Assembly: GCA_902764285.1 (NCBI GenBank)
Contig: CACWVN010000029.1
Span: forward strand, 1-45,599
Direction of reading: 5' to 3'
Length of the DNA: 45,599 bases
DNA from: an uncultured Eubacteriales bacterium
GTDB taxonomy: Bacteria > Bacillota > Clostridia > Christensenellales > Aristaeellaceae
The translations under genes were made by a program, and so were the position numbers. Numbering within the stretch: the stretch's first letter is position 1; each line of letters opens with the position of its first letter. Positions 24,427 to 31,932 of this stretch are shown here, in pieces. The notes under the pieces are model-generated. The model made no database searches. It saw only the letters and a list, made by a program, of their open reading frames with translations, and was not told the DNA's origin.

Positions 24427-25650
24427 TTATTTCAATACGTCGCGCAGGGGCAGATCTTCCCGCCGCGCGATTTCGGCCAGGTCGTCGTATTCCGGCTTCA
24501 CCCGGTCCACGCCGTACCCGCGGCTGCGCTTGGCGCGCACCGGCCCGCGGGGCGTGTCCAGCCGGATCTCCTCCCGCGCCAGCGTATAGCGCCGCACCGT
24601 CTGGCCGCGCACGCCGATGGTGGCGGTGTGCTTCAGCATCAGCGCGGCGAACTCCGCCTCGCGCTCCGGCGCGCACAGGCAGGTCAGCAGCACGCCCGGA
24701 CGGCCCTTCTTCATGCCCACGGCCTCGGTCCACACGTCCAGCGCCCCGGCGGAGCGCAGCGCTTCGGCGGCGAAGGCGATCTCCTCGCCGGTCATGTCGT
24801 CCAGGTTGCAGCGCAGCTCGCAGGCGGTCTCGCCGCCCTCCGCCGTCTCGCCCAGCATCGCCCGCAGGCAGTTGGCGCGCTCGAAGTCCTTCGCGCCCAT
24901 GCCGTAGCCGGTCTTTTCCAGCGCCATGGCGGGCATATCGCCGAAGCGGGTCGCGAAGTGCCGGAGCAGCGCCGCGCCGGTTGGCGTGCACAGCTCGCCG
25001 CGCACGCCGCCGCCATAGATCGGCGCGCCCTCCAGGATGCGGGCCGTGGCCGGCGCGGGCACCGGCAGCACGCCGTGGGCGCAGCGCACCTCGCCGCTGC
25101 CCACGTGCACCGGCGATACGATCACCTGCTCCGGCGCGATCTCGCGCATCAGCAGGCACGCGCCCACCACGTCGGCCACGGCGTCCAGCGCGCCCACCTC
25201 GTGGAAGTGGACCAGCGCCACCGGCCGCCCGTGGACCGCCGATTCCGCTTCCGCGATCCGCCCGTACACCGCCTTCGCGTCCGCCTTCACCGCCGCGGGA
25301 ACGTCCAGGCCGTCGATGATCGATTCGATGTCGGACACGGACGCGTGATGATGCCCGTGCGCGTGATGATGGTCATGGTCGTGGTGATCGTGGTCATGAT
25401 CGTGGTGGTCATGGTCGTGGTGGTTATGATCGTGGTGGTCGTGCTCTTCGGCGCCGTCCACGGTCACGGCCATGTGGGTGCCCACGATGCCGCATTTTTC
25501 CGATTTCTGGCGCTCCACGCGCACGCCGGGCAGGCCCAGCGCGTTCATCTTCGCCACGAAGGCGTCCGGGTCGGGCACCAATTCCGACAGCGCGGCCATC
25601 AGCATATCGCCCGCCGCGCCCATGTTGCATTCCAGATACAGCGTCTTCAT
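24427..25650 (-). CDS. larC: Nickel-pincer cofactor nickel insertase LarC (single frame)
   Basis: The protein has 407 residues from the ATG at 25650; the frame continues upstream only as a shadow of larB. LarC inserts nickel into the dithiolated pyridinium cofactor in a CTP-dependent step. It starts MKTLYLECNMGAAGDMLMAA, typical of LarC. A histidine-rich insert (about residues 69-103, 21 His) is a likely nickel store or sensor. The N- and C-terminal halves, split by a programmed frameshift in Lactiplantibacillus plantarum, are in one frame here. Its ATG overlaps the larB stop (ATGA), which indicates tight coupling. Confidence 0.95.
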   Translation of the reverse strand: MKTLYLECNMGAAGDMLMAALSELVPDPDAFVAKMNALGLPGVRVERQKSEKCGIVGTHMAVTVDGAEEHDHHDHNHHDHDHHDHDHDHHDHDHHHAHGHHHASVSDIESIIDGLDVPAAVKADAKAVYGRIAEAESAVHGRPVALVHFHEVGALDAVADVVGACLLMREIAPEQVIVSPVHVGSGEVRCAHGVLPVPAPATARILEGAPIYGGGVRGELCTPTGAALLRHFATRFGDMPAMALEKTGYGMGAKDFERANCLRAMLGETAEGGETACELRCNLDDMTGEEIAFAAEALRSAGALDVWTEAVGMKKGRPGVLLTCLCAPEREAEFAALMLKHTATIGVRGQTVRRYTLAREEIRLDTPRGPVRAKRSRGYGVDRVKPEYDDLAEIARREDLPLRDVLK

Positions 25651-26405
25651 AGGTTCAAGCCTTTCATTTGGTTGATCCGGTTCGCCAGGAAGCCCGCGCC
25701 GAAGCCGTTGTCGATGTTCACCACCGACACGCCGCTGGCGCAGGAATTCAGCATCGACAGCAGCGCGGACAAGCCGCCGAAGCTGGCGCCGTAGCCCACG
25801 GACGTGGGCACGGCGATAACCGGGCAGTCCACCAGCCCGCCCACCACGCTGGCCAGCGCACCCTCCATGCCCGCCACGGCGATCACGCACCGGGCGGCCT
25901 GCAGGTCGTCCATGTGGGACAGCAGCCGGTGCAGCCCGGCCACGCCCACATCGTACAGGCGCACCACGCGGCTGCCCAGCGCCTCGGCGGTCAGCGCGGC
26001 CTCCTCGCACACGGGCAGGTCGCTGGTGCCGCCGGAGGCCACCGTCACCAGGCCGACCAGCTCGCGCCGGACGCGGTTGGCGATGCCGATGCGCGAGACC
26101 GGGTCGTAGAACAGCGGCACGGCCTTCGCCACGGCGGCGGCCTTTTCCGCGTCGATGCGGGTGACGAGGATGTTCGTGCCGCCGGCGTCGATCAGCCGCC
26201 GGGCGATGCCCGCGATCTGCTCCGCCGTCTTGCCCGCGCCGTAGATCACCTCCTGGCTGCCGCCGCGCAGCGCCCGGTGGTGGTCGATCTTCGCGTAGCC
26301 GATGTCCTCGTAGGGCGCCCGGGCGAACATCGCCAGCGCCGCCTCGGGCGTCAATTCGCCGGCGCGCACCCGGTTCAGCGCGGCCTGCATGTCGTTTCTG
26401 TCCAT
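25647..26405 (-). CDS. larB: Nickel-pincer cofactor biosynthesis protein LarB
   Basis: The protein has 252 residues. LarB carboxylates nicotinic acid adenine dinucleotide at C5 and releases AMP to give the dicarboxylated mononucleotide. The C-terminal half resembles PurE (VTVASGGTSDLPVCEEA, VAGMEGALASVVGGL, GYGASFGGLSALLSML). It lies 4 bp after larE and overlaps larC by 4 bp. Confidence 0.95.
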   Translation of the reverse strand: MDRNDMQAALNRVRAGELTPEAALAMFARAPYEDIGYAKIDHHRALRGGSQEVIYGAGKTAEQIAGIARRLIDAGGTNILVTRIDAEKAAAVAKAVPLFYDPVSRIGIANRVRRELVGLVTVASGGTSDLPVCEEAALTAEALGSRVVRLYDVGVAGLHRLLSHMDDLQAARCVIAVAGMEGALASVVGGLVDCPVIAVPTSVGYGASFGGLSALLSMLNSCASGVSVVNIDNGFGAGFLANRINQMKGLNL

Positions 26406-26409
26406 GATC

Positions 26410-27183
26410 TCACCTGTCCTTCAGGTCCAGCAGCACGATATCGAAACAGGGCGCCAGCGCCGCGCGGATCTCCCCGCGCCGCGCCGCGGCTTCGGCCAGC
26501 TGACCGGCGGGGAACTGCAGCCGCGCCGCGCCGCAGAACCAGCGCGCCCGGAAATCGGTAAACCCCAGCGCGAACAGCGCGGCCTCCGCGCCCTCGACGC
26601 GTTTCAGGTTTTCCGCCGTCAGCGGCGTGCCCGCGGGAAAGCGCGTGGCCAGGCAGGCGTAGGCGGGCTTGTCCCAGGTGAACAGCCCCGCCGCCCGGGA
26701 ATATTCCCGCACGTCGGCCTTGGTGATGCCGCACAGCCGCAGCGGCGACAGCACGCCCAGCTCCGCCAGCGCGCGCATGCCGGGCCGGTCGCCGGCGTCG
26801 TCGGAGGCGTTGGTGCCGTCGATGACGGTTTCGCGGCCGTCCGCGGCCGCCGCTGCGATCAACGCCGTGAACAGCGCCCGCTTGCAGTGATAGCAGCGGT
26901 CCGCCGGGTTCGCGGCGACGGTTTCGTCGGCCAGCACGTCCACCGGCAGCTCCGTCAGCGCCGCGCCCAGCTGCTCGGCCAGGCGCCGGGCGTCGGCGAG
27001 CTCGAATTCCGGCTGGAACGCGGAGCGGACGATATAGGGCCGGACGTCGCAGCCGCAGGATCGCGCCGCGTACAGCAGGTACGCGCTGTCCGCGCCGCCG
27101 GAGAACGCCAGCGCCGGCCGCGGATGCGCCGCGAAGAATTTCCGCAGCGGTTCCGGCACCGCCGCGCCGTTCAGTTCGGTCAT
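26410..27183 (-). CDS. larE: Nickel-pincer cofactor sulfur transferase LarE
   Basis: The protein has 257 residues from the ATG at 27183, preceded by TTGAGGG; earlier in-frame ATGs lie in the promoter. LarE is a PP-loop ATPase that adenylates the cofactor carboxylates and replaces them with sulfur. The PP-loop is SGGADS (28-33). The conserved cysteine C177 in AYACLATRF matches the sacrificial Cys176 of the L. plantarum enzyme. RCYHCK (96-101) is also family-typical. First gene of the operon. Confidence 0.93.
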   Translation of the reverse strand: MTELNGAAVPEPLRKFFAAHPRPALAFSGGADSAYLLYAARSCGCDVRPYIVRSAFQPEFELADARRLAEQLGAALTELPVDVLADETVAANPADRCYHCKRALFTALIAAAAADGRETVIDGTNASDDAGDRPGMRALAELGVLSPLRLCGITKADVREYSRAAGLFTWDKPAYACLATRFPAGTPLTAENLKRVEGAEAALFALGFTDFRARWFCGAARLQFPAGQLAEAAARRGEIRAALAPCFDIVLLDLKDR

Positions 27184-27220
27184 CGTTTTGCCCTCAATGC
27201 ATATCGAATCAGTTGGTTTC

Positions 27221-27249
27221 ATCATACCATATCCGGGGTCCAAACGCAA
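27221..27249 (-). promoter_or_regulatory. Promoter of the lar operon
   Basis: On the minus strand TTGCGT (27249-27244), a 17-bp spacer and TATGAT (27226-27221), 38 bp ahead of the larE ATG. Confidence 0.6.
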
Positions 27250-27270
27250 CCGCCCGGCGCCTTTCGCCCG

Positions 27271-27308
27271 AAAAGATTCCCCGCCCCGGAAAGCTCCGGA
27301 ACGGGGAA
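27271..27308 (-). terminator. Probable terminator of the coiled-coil protein gene
   Basis: TTCCCCG (27277-27283) pairs with CGGGGAA (27302-27308), with an inner CCGGA/TCCGG stem. TCTTTTC follows on the minus strand. Confidence 0.55.
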
Positions 27309-27325
27309 ACCAATTGCGTTCGGCG

Positions 27326-28906
27326 TCAGCCCGCCACGTGCAGCGTCACGGGCACGCGGGTGGTCAGCTGGTCCTCGCCGTCGGCGTCCGCCACGGTGGT
27401 GACGGCCATGGCCTGGTAGGTGCCGGCGGCCACGGGCGCGTTCAGCGTGATGCCGTCCAGGCTCTCGCCGGGCTGCAGCTTGGCGGAATAGATCTCCGCG
27501 CCGTCCAGCACCAGGCTGAGCGCGATGGGATTGCCGCTGATATCGCTGTTGGAATATTCCCAGGTGCCGGTCACGCCGTCGGCTTCGATTTCGACGACGC
27601 TGCCCACGGCGGTAGCGGTATGCGCTTCGCCGGCGGCGGGCTCGCGCGTGACCTTGTAGGCCTCCAGCGCGGCGACCTGCCGCTCATATTCCTCGGTCTT
27701 CTCGGCCAGCTCCGCGCTCTGGGCCTCGGCTTCGGCCTGGGCCGCGCCCAGCTGCGCCTGTAGCGTCTCCACCTGGGCGGCGTCGGCTTCGGCCTGGCCG
27801 TTCAGCGCTTCGATCTGACCGTTCAGCTCGTCGATGGCCGCCTGCTTTTCCTGCAGGTCGGCGGTCAGCTGGGCGATGTCCGCCTGCGCGGCTTCCAGCT
27901 TCTGCTGCATATCCTCCACCACGTCGGTCATGGCTTCCTGGGGCACCTGATCCATCAGCCGCTGCTGGATGGCCTGCAGCTCGGCCAGCTTTTCCTCGTC
28001 GCTCTTGTCCTCCGGCGCAGCCTGCACCACGGCGGCCACGTCGGCCTTCACGGCTTCGAGATCCACGGCGGGCTCGCCCTCGGCGCCGGCCTGCTGCTCG
28101 GCCACCTGGGCCACCAGCACGTCGATCTCCGCCTGCGCGGCGGCGATCTGCGGGTTTTCGGATACGGTCCCGGTGGTGTCGCCGGGCTTGGTCTCGGTGG
28201 TATCGCCGGGCTTGGCCTCAGTCGTATCACCGGGCTTGGCCTCAGTCGTATCACCGGGCTTGGCTTCGGTGGTGTCGCCGGGCTTGGTCTCGGTGGTGTC
28301 GCCGGGCTTGGCTTCGGTGGTGTCGCCGGGCTTGGCCGCTCCGGCGTTCATCTCCTCGATGGTGGCGTTCAGGCCTTCGATGGTGGCGTTCAGGCCCTCG
28401 ATGGTCTCGTCCTTCTTCTTGATCGCCTCGTCCTTCTCAGCGGCGGCGGTCTCCAGACCCTCGATGGTCGCGTCCTTCTTCTTGATCGCCTCGTCCTTTT
28501 CGGCGGCGGCGCTCTCCAGGCCCTCGATGGTCGCGTCCTTTTCCTTGATCGCCTCGTCCTTCTCGGCGGCGGCGGTCTCCAGTTCGGAGACCTTGTCGTT
28601 GGCGGCATCCAGCTCGCTCTGCAGCTTTTCAGAGGCCGCCTTGGTGGATTCCACCTCGCCGCTCAGCTTTTCCGCCTCGGCCCTGGCGTCGGTCAGCTCG
28701 GCGCTGACGGCGTCGTAATCCTCCCTGGCCTGAGCCAGGTCTCCCTGCAGGGCGGCGGTGTTTTCCTGCTCCTGGGTCAGCTGGGCGAGGGTGCTGGAAA
28801 GCGTCTCCTTGCTGGCGTTCAGCTTGTTGTTGAACAGCAGTATGGCGGCGATGGCGAGAACCAACAGCACCAGCAGCACGATCTGCCAGATTTTGCTCTT
28901 GTTCAT
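27326..28906 (-). CDS. Membrane-anchored coiled-coil protein with KPGDTT repeats
   Basis: The protein has 526 residues from the ATG at 28906, which has GAGGAGG upstream; the longer open frame joined to it is a shadow of mnmA. One membrane segment (about 7-25) is followed by a long coiled coil (about 30-185) containing repeats such as AAEKDEAIKKKDATIEGLE. A low-complexity hinge of seven AKPGDTTE-type octapeptides follows (about 190-245), then a second coiled coil and a C-terminal beta-rich domain (about 425-526; ALSLVLDGAEIYSAKLQPGE). I infer an extracellular stalk, held by the N-terminal anchor and ending in a small globular domain. Function unknown. It is the last gene before the lar operon promoter. 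Confidence 0.85.
   Translation of the reverse strand: MNKSKIWQIVLLVLLVLAIAAILLFNNKLNASKETLSSTLAQLTQEQENTAALQGDLAQAREDYDAVSAELTDARAEAEKLSGEVESTKAASEKLQSELDAANDKVSELETAAAEKDEAIKEKDATIEGLESAAAEKDEAIKKKDATIEGLETAAAEKDEAIKKKDETIEGLNATIEGLNATIEEMNAGAAKPGDTTEAKPGDTTETKPGDTTEAKPGDTTEAKPGDTTEAKPGDTTETKPGDTTGTVSENPQIAAAQAEIDVLVAQVAEQQAGAEGEPAVDLEAVKADVAAVVQAAPEDKSDEEKLAELQAIQQRLMDQVPQEAMTDVVEDMQQKLEAAQADIAQLTADLQEKQAAIDELNGQIEALNGQAEADAAQVETLQAQLGAAQAEAEAQSAELAEKTEEYERQVAALEAYKVTREPAAGEAHTATAVGSVVEIEADGVTGTWEYSNSDISGNPIALSLVLDGAEIYSAKLQPGESLDGITLNAPVAAGTYQAMAVTTVADADGEDQLTTRVPVTLHVAG
28170..28340. repeat. 24-bp tandem repeat encoding AKPGDTTE, seven units
   Basis: Seven in-frame 24-bp units with GTCGCCGGGCTTGG as the common minus-strand core and synonymous variation between units. 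Such an array can change length by slippage without breaking the frame. Confidence 0.85.
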
Positions 28907-28960
28907 GGTACGGCCTCCTCGATGATGTATAAAAACGGACATATGGCTATAGTTGTTCTT

Positions 28961-28989
28961 ATTATAACATGATTTTGCCCCGATGAACA
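28961..28989 (-). promoter_or_regulatory. Promoter of the coiled-coil protein gene
   Basis: On the minus strand an extended -10 TGT-TATAAT (28969-28961) is clear; the -35 (TGTTCA, 28989-28984) is weak. Confidence 0.65.
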
Positions 28990-29034
28990 GACCCATTTGA
29001 CAAGTTTTTGCCGCGCGAAGGGAAAAAAGGGGCA

Positions 29035-29068
29035 AAACACGGGCGCGCGGGATCACTCCCGCACGCCC
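29035..29068 (-). terminator. Terminator of mnmA
   Basis: An 11-bp stem with one mismatch (29041-29051 with 29058-29068) is followed on the minus strand by GTGTTTTG, just after the mnmA stop codon. Confidence 0.65.
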
Positions 29069-29076
29069 GCGCCGCG

Positions 29077-30144
29077 TCATTCGATGATCGCGCCGCCCAG
29101 GCACACCTGCCCGTCGTAGAACACCGCCGACTGCCCCGGCGTGACGGCGCGCTGGGCCCTGGGGAAGCGCATGTGCGCGCGGCCGCCCTCCAGCGTCAGC
29201 ACGCAGTCCTGCAGCGGCTGGCGGTGGCGCAGCCGCGCCTGGCACGACAGCGGCTGCCCGTCCGGCACCGGCGGGTGCCCGGCCAGCCAGGTCAGCTCCG
29301 AGCCTTCGGCCTCGCGGGTAAACAGCGCGTCGTCCTCCCCCTGGCTGACGATCAGCCGGTTGTTTTCCAGATCCTTTTTCAGCACAAACCAGCGCTGGCC
29401 GTTCCCGCCGCCGCCGATGCCCAGCCCGCGGCGCTGGCCCAGGGTGTAGTACATCAGCCCGTCGTGCCGGCCCACGACCTTCCCGTCGGGCGTGACCATG
29501 TCGCCGGGCTGCGCGGGCAGGTAGCCGGAGAGGAAGCGCTTGAAGTTGCGCTCGCCGATGAAGCAGACGCCGGTGGAATCCTTTTTTTCGCTGGTGGGCA
29601 GCCCGGCCTCGCGGGCGATTTCGCGCACCTGGCCCTTCATGAGCCCGCCCACCGGGAACAGCGCCTTTGACAGCGCGCGCTGGCCCAGCATGTACAGGAA
29701 GTAGGTCTGGTCCTTGTTTTCGTCGGCGGCGCGCAGCAGCCTGTATTCGCCGTCGTCCGACCGGTCGATATTGGCGAAGTGGCCCGTGACCAGCTTCTCC
29801 GCGCCCAGCTGCTCGGCGAAATCCAGGAACACGTTGAATTTGATCTCCCGGTTGCACAGCACGTCGGGGTTGGGCGTGCGGCCCTTTCGGTATTCGGACA
29901 GGAAGTGTTCGAACACGCGCTCGCGGTACTGGCGGGCGAAGTTCACCGAATAATAGGGAATATCCAGCTTTTCGCACACGGCGCGGACGTCGGCCCAGTC
30001 GCGCTCGCTGGTGCAGACGCCGTTTTCGTCCTTCTCTTCCCAATTGTTCATGAAAACGCCGATCACCTCGTGACCGGCCCTTTTCATCATCAGCGCGGCG
30101 ACGGAACTGTCCACGCCGCCCGACATGCCCACGACTACGCGCAT
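29077..30144 (-). CDS. mnmA: tRNA 2-thiouridylase MnmA
   Basis: The protein has 355 residues from the ATG at 30144 with GGAGG seven bases ahead. MnmA makes 2-thiouridine at wobble position 34 of Lys, Glu and Gln tRNAs, using ATP and sulfur from a persulfide. The PP-loop is SGGVDSS (8-14). The catalytic cysteines are C97 in PDVLCNREIKF and C194 in STGVCFIGERNF. The C-terminal beta domain (LGGGNG-type region, then HPPVPDGQPLSC) is complete. It stands between two membrane-protein genes of unknown role but has its own ribosome site. Confidence 0.96.
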   Translation of the reverse strand: MRVVVGMSGGVDSSVAALMMKRAGHEVIGVFMNNWEEKDENGVCTSERDWADVRAVCEKLDIPYYSVNFARQYRERVFEHFLSEYRKGRTPNPDVLCNREIKFNVFLDFAEQLGAEKLVTGHFANIDRSDDGEYRLLRAADENKDQTYFLYMLGQRALSKALFPVGGLMKGQVREIAREAGLPTSEKKDSTGVCFIGERNFKRFLSGYLPAQPGDMVTPDGKVVGRHDGLMYYTLGQRRGLGIGGGGNGQRWFVLKKDLENNRLIVSQGEDDALFTREAEGSELTWLAGHPPVPDGQPLSCQARLRHRQPLQDCVLTLEGGRAHMRFPRAQRAVTPGQSAVFYDGQVCLGGAIIE

Positions 30145-30163
30145 AATTGCCTCCAAAGTCAAG

Positions 30164-30232
30164 GTGAGGAGTATGAACCGCCGGGCGGCGGCTTGCCTCA
30201 CTCCTCACTCCTCATTCCTCACTCCCGTTTTT
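30164..30232. repeat. Heptamer tandem repeat and inverted repeat upstream of mnmA
   Basis: GTGAGGAGT (30164-30172) is inverted as ACTCCTCAC (30200-30208), with an inner CCGCCG/CGGCGG stem. From about 30194 to 30229 the minus strand reads four seven-base units of GAGTGAG type, ahead of a short T/A tract. Confidence 0.65.
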
Positions 30233-30236
30233 TCCT

Positions 30237-30800
30237 TTACGGCAGCAGGATCTCGGTTTCCAGCTGGTCCTCTTCCTCGTCGGCCTCTACCAGTATGGTC
30301 TTCTGGCGCATGCCGATGATCTTCCACTGGCCGCCGGTCTTCACCAGCGTGATATCGTACCGGCCGCCCTGCCATTTGGGGATCTTCTGGTTGGAATCGG
30401 TGCGGCGGCTGGAGATGACGCTGCCGCTGATGGAGGGCACGCGCTCCACAACGGTGCAGTTGGCGTAGGTATCCCACGGCCAGGCCCACAGCTTTTCGAT
30501 GGTCAGGCTGTAATCAAAGCCGGTGATGTTGTAGTTGGAATACACGCTTTCGCCGTTGATGGCGCCCTCCAGCGCGGCGTCCTGGATCAGGAAATCGGCG
30601 TGGAAATACTTGTTCAGCTCCTCCGCCTGCTGGCGCGTCAGGATCACGTCCACGCGCTTTTCCATGCCGTCGTTCAGCACCACGTAGATGTTGGAAACGT
30701 TCATGGCCATGAAGAAGGCGCACACCAGCATGCCCGCCAGTATGCAGATCAAAACCATATATTTGGCGATAAACCACACAAATCTGCGAAAGTACAGCAC
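30237..30800 (-). CDS. Single-pass membrane protein of unknown function
   Basis: The protein has 187 residues from a GTG at 30800, chosen for the GGGAGAT ribosome site. One membrane segment (about 13-34) is followed by an external domain with a beta-rich end (GRYDITLVKTGGQWKIIGMR), reminiscent of NTF2-like or DUF-type domains that often follow an anchor. It lies 21 bp after the MotB/ZorB-like gene and is probably part of the same transcript and perhaps the same complex. I do not recognise the family. Confidence 0.75.
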   Translation of the reverse strand: MLYFRRFVWFIAKYMVLICILAGMLVCAFFMAMNVSNIYVVLNDGMEKRVDVILTRQQAEELNKYFHADFLIQDAALEGAINGESVYSNYNITGFDYSLTIEKLWAWPWDTYANCTVVERVPSISGSVISSRRTDSNQKIPKWQGGRYDITLVKTGGQWKIIGMRQKTILVEADEEEDQLETEILLP

Positions 30801-30821
30801 GGTGACAATCTCCCGTATCGT

Positions 30822-31859
30822 TTATTCGGCGCCGTCGGCGTCGTTGGCTTCCAGTATGGATTTCAGCTGCTGGATCATCTGTTCGTCGGTCAGGCGGAAC
30901 TTGAACACCACGCGGCGCGAGGCGTCCATGTTCTCGTTGCCGTATTCATCCAGCACCGGGTCGCTGAACGAGCGCCCGTTGGCCGTGGCGACGGTGCGCA
31001 GCTGGCTCTTCTGGGCGGCGGAAATGCCGGTATAGCCGTCCTCCAGCACATAGCTGGCCACCGCCAGCGCGCGCTGCTGGGAAAGCTCCAGGTTGTCGAT
31101 GTAACCGCCGAGGGAATCGGTGTGGCCCTCGATGATGATCTCGGCCACGTAGGGCCGGTATTCCTCGGAGAACAGCACGTCCAGGTACACCGGCAGGAAC
31201 CGGTCGATGAACGCCTTGCCGCGGTCGGACAGGTCGTACTTGCCCAATTCAAACAGCACGTCCGATTCCAGCGCGATGGAGCCGTTGGTGGGATCCACCT
31301 GGGCGGAGATGCCGGCGGCGCGCAGCGCGTCGCGCAGCGAAGTGATGATGCGCGGGCGCATGCCCACCAGCTGCTCGATCTGCCGCTGCTGGTCGTCCAG
31401 CACCTGCTGCTGTTCATCGATGCGGATCTGCTGGTTGCCCAGCTGGATGCTCAGCGCGTCCAGCTGCTCCTTCTGGGCGGCGATCTCCTTCTCTTTATCC
31501 TCCACCAGCGACTGCGCCTTGCTCAATTCCTCCTGCTGGGCGGCGAGGATGCTCTGCGCGTCGGTCAGATCCTTTTCCGCGGCGGTCAGCCGGATCTGCT
31601 GGACCAGCATCTGGGCCTCGGTTTCGGACAGCTTGGCCTTCTGCTCGTCCAGGCTGGCGTTGGCCGCGTCCAGGTCGAACTGCTGGCGGGCGATCTCCGC
31701 CATGTTGATTTCATACATATCGAAATACTGATACATGATGTAGAACATGATCAGTATGAAGATCAGCAAAAGCGAGCTCATCAGGTCTGAAAAGCTCAGC
31801 CACTGAACGCCGCCGTTGTTGCCGTTGCGGCGCTTCGTAAGCGTGCGGCCTGCGCGCAT
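30822..31859 (-). CDS. MotB/OmpA-type stator protein (ZorB-like)
   Basis: The protein has 345 residues. A basic N-terminus and a membrane segment (about 20-44) carry Asp25 in WLSFSDLMSSLL, the place of the proton-carrying Asp in MotB and ZorB. A long coiled coil (about 48-165) leads to a C-terminal OmpA-type peptidoglycan-binding domain with DVLFELGKYDLSDRG and IIIEGHTDSLGGYIDNLELS. This is the plan of a stator subunit that couples ion flow to force on the cell wall. The MotA/ZorA-like partner is immediately upstream. No other flagellar genes are here, so a non-flagellar role is likely. The spacer coiled coil is long compared with MotB. Confidence 0.88.
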   Translation of the reverse strand: MRAGRTLTKRRNGNNGGVQWLSFSDLMSSLLLIFILIMFYIMYQYFDMYEINMAEIARQQFDLDAANASLDEQKAKLSETEAQMLVQQIRLTAAEKDLTDAQSILAAQQEELSKAQSLVEDKEKEIAAQKEQLDALSIQLGNQQIRIDEQQQVLDDQQRQIEQLVGMRPRIITSLRDALRAAGISAQVDPTNGSIALESDVLFELGKYDLSDRGKAFIDRFLPVYLDVLFSEEYRPYVAEIIIEGHTDSLGGYIDNLELSQQRALAVASYVLEDGYTGISAAQKSQLRTVATANGRSFSDPVLDEYGNENMDASRRVVFKFRLTDEQMIQQLKSILEANDADGAE

Positions 31860-31932
31860 GCATCCACCCCCTTCAGCCTTATGCCGGGACCGCTTGAAGC
31901 CGGGACCGTCGGATCAGCCCGACCGGTCCGGC

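Noticed and set aside
24427..25650. Programmed frameshift in larC as in Lactiplantibacillus
   Set aside because: The N- and C-terminal LarC parts are in one uninterrupted frame here.
28170..28340. Possible CRISPR or regulatory repeat array
   Set aside because: The 24-bp units are in frame inside a coding region and encode AKPGDTTE.
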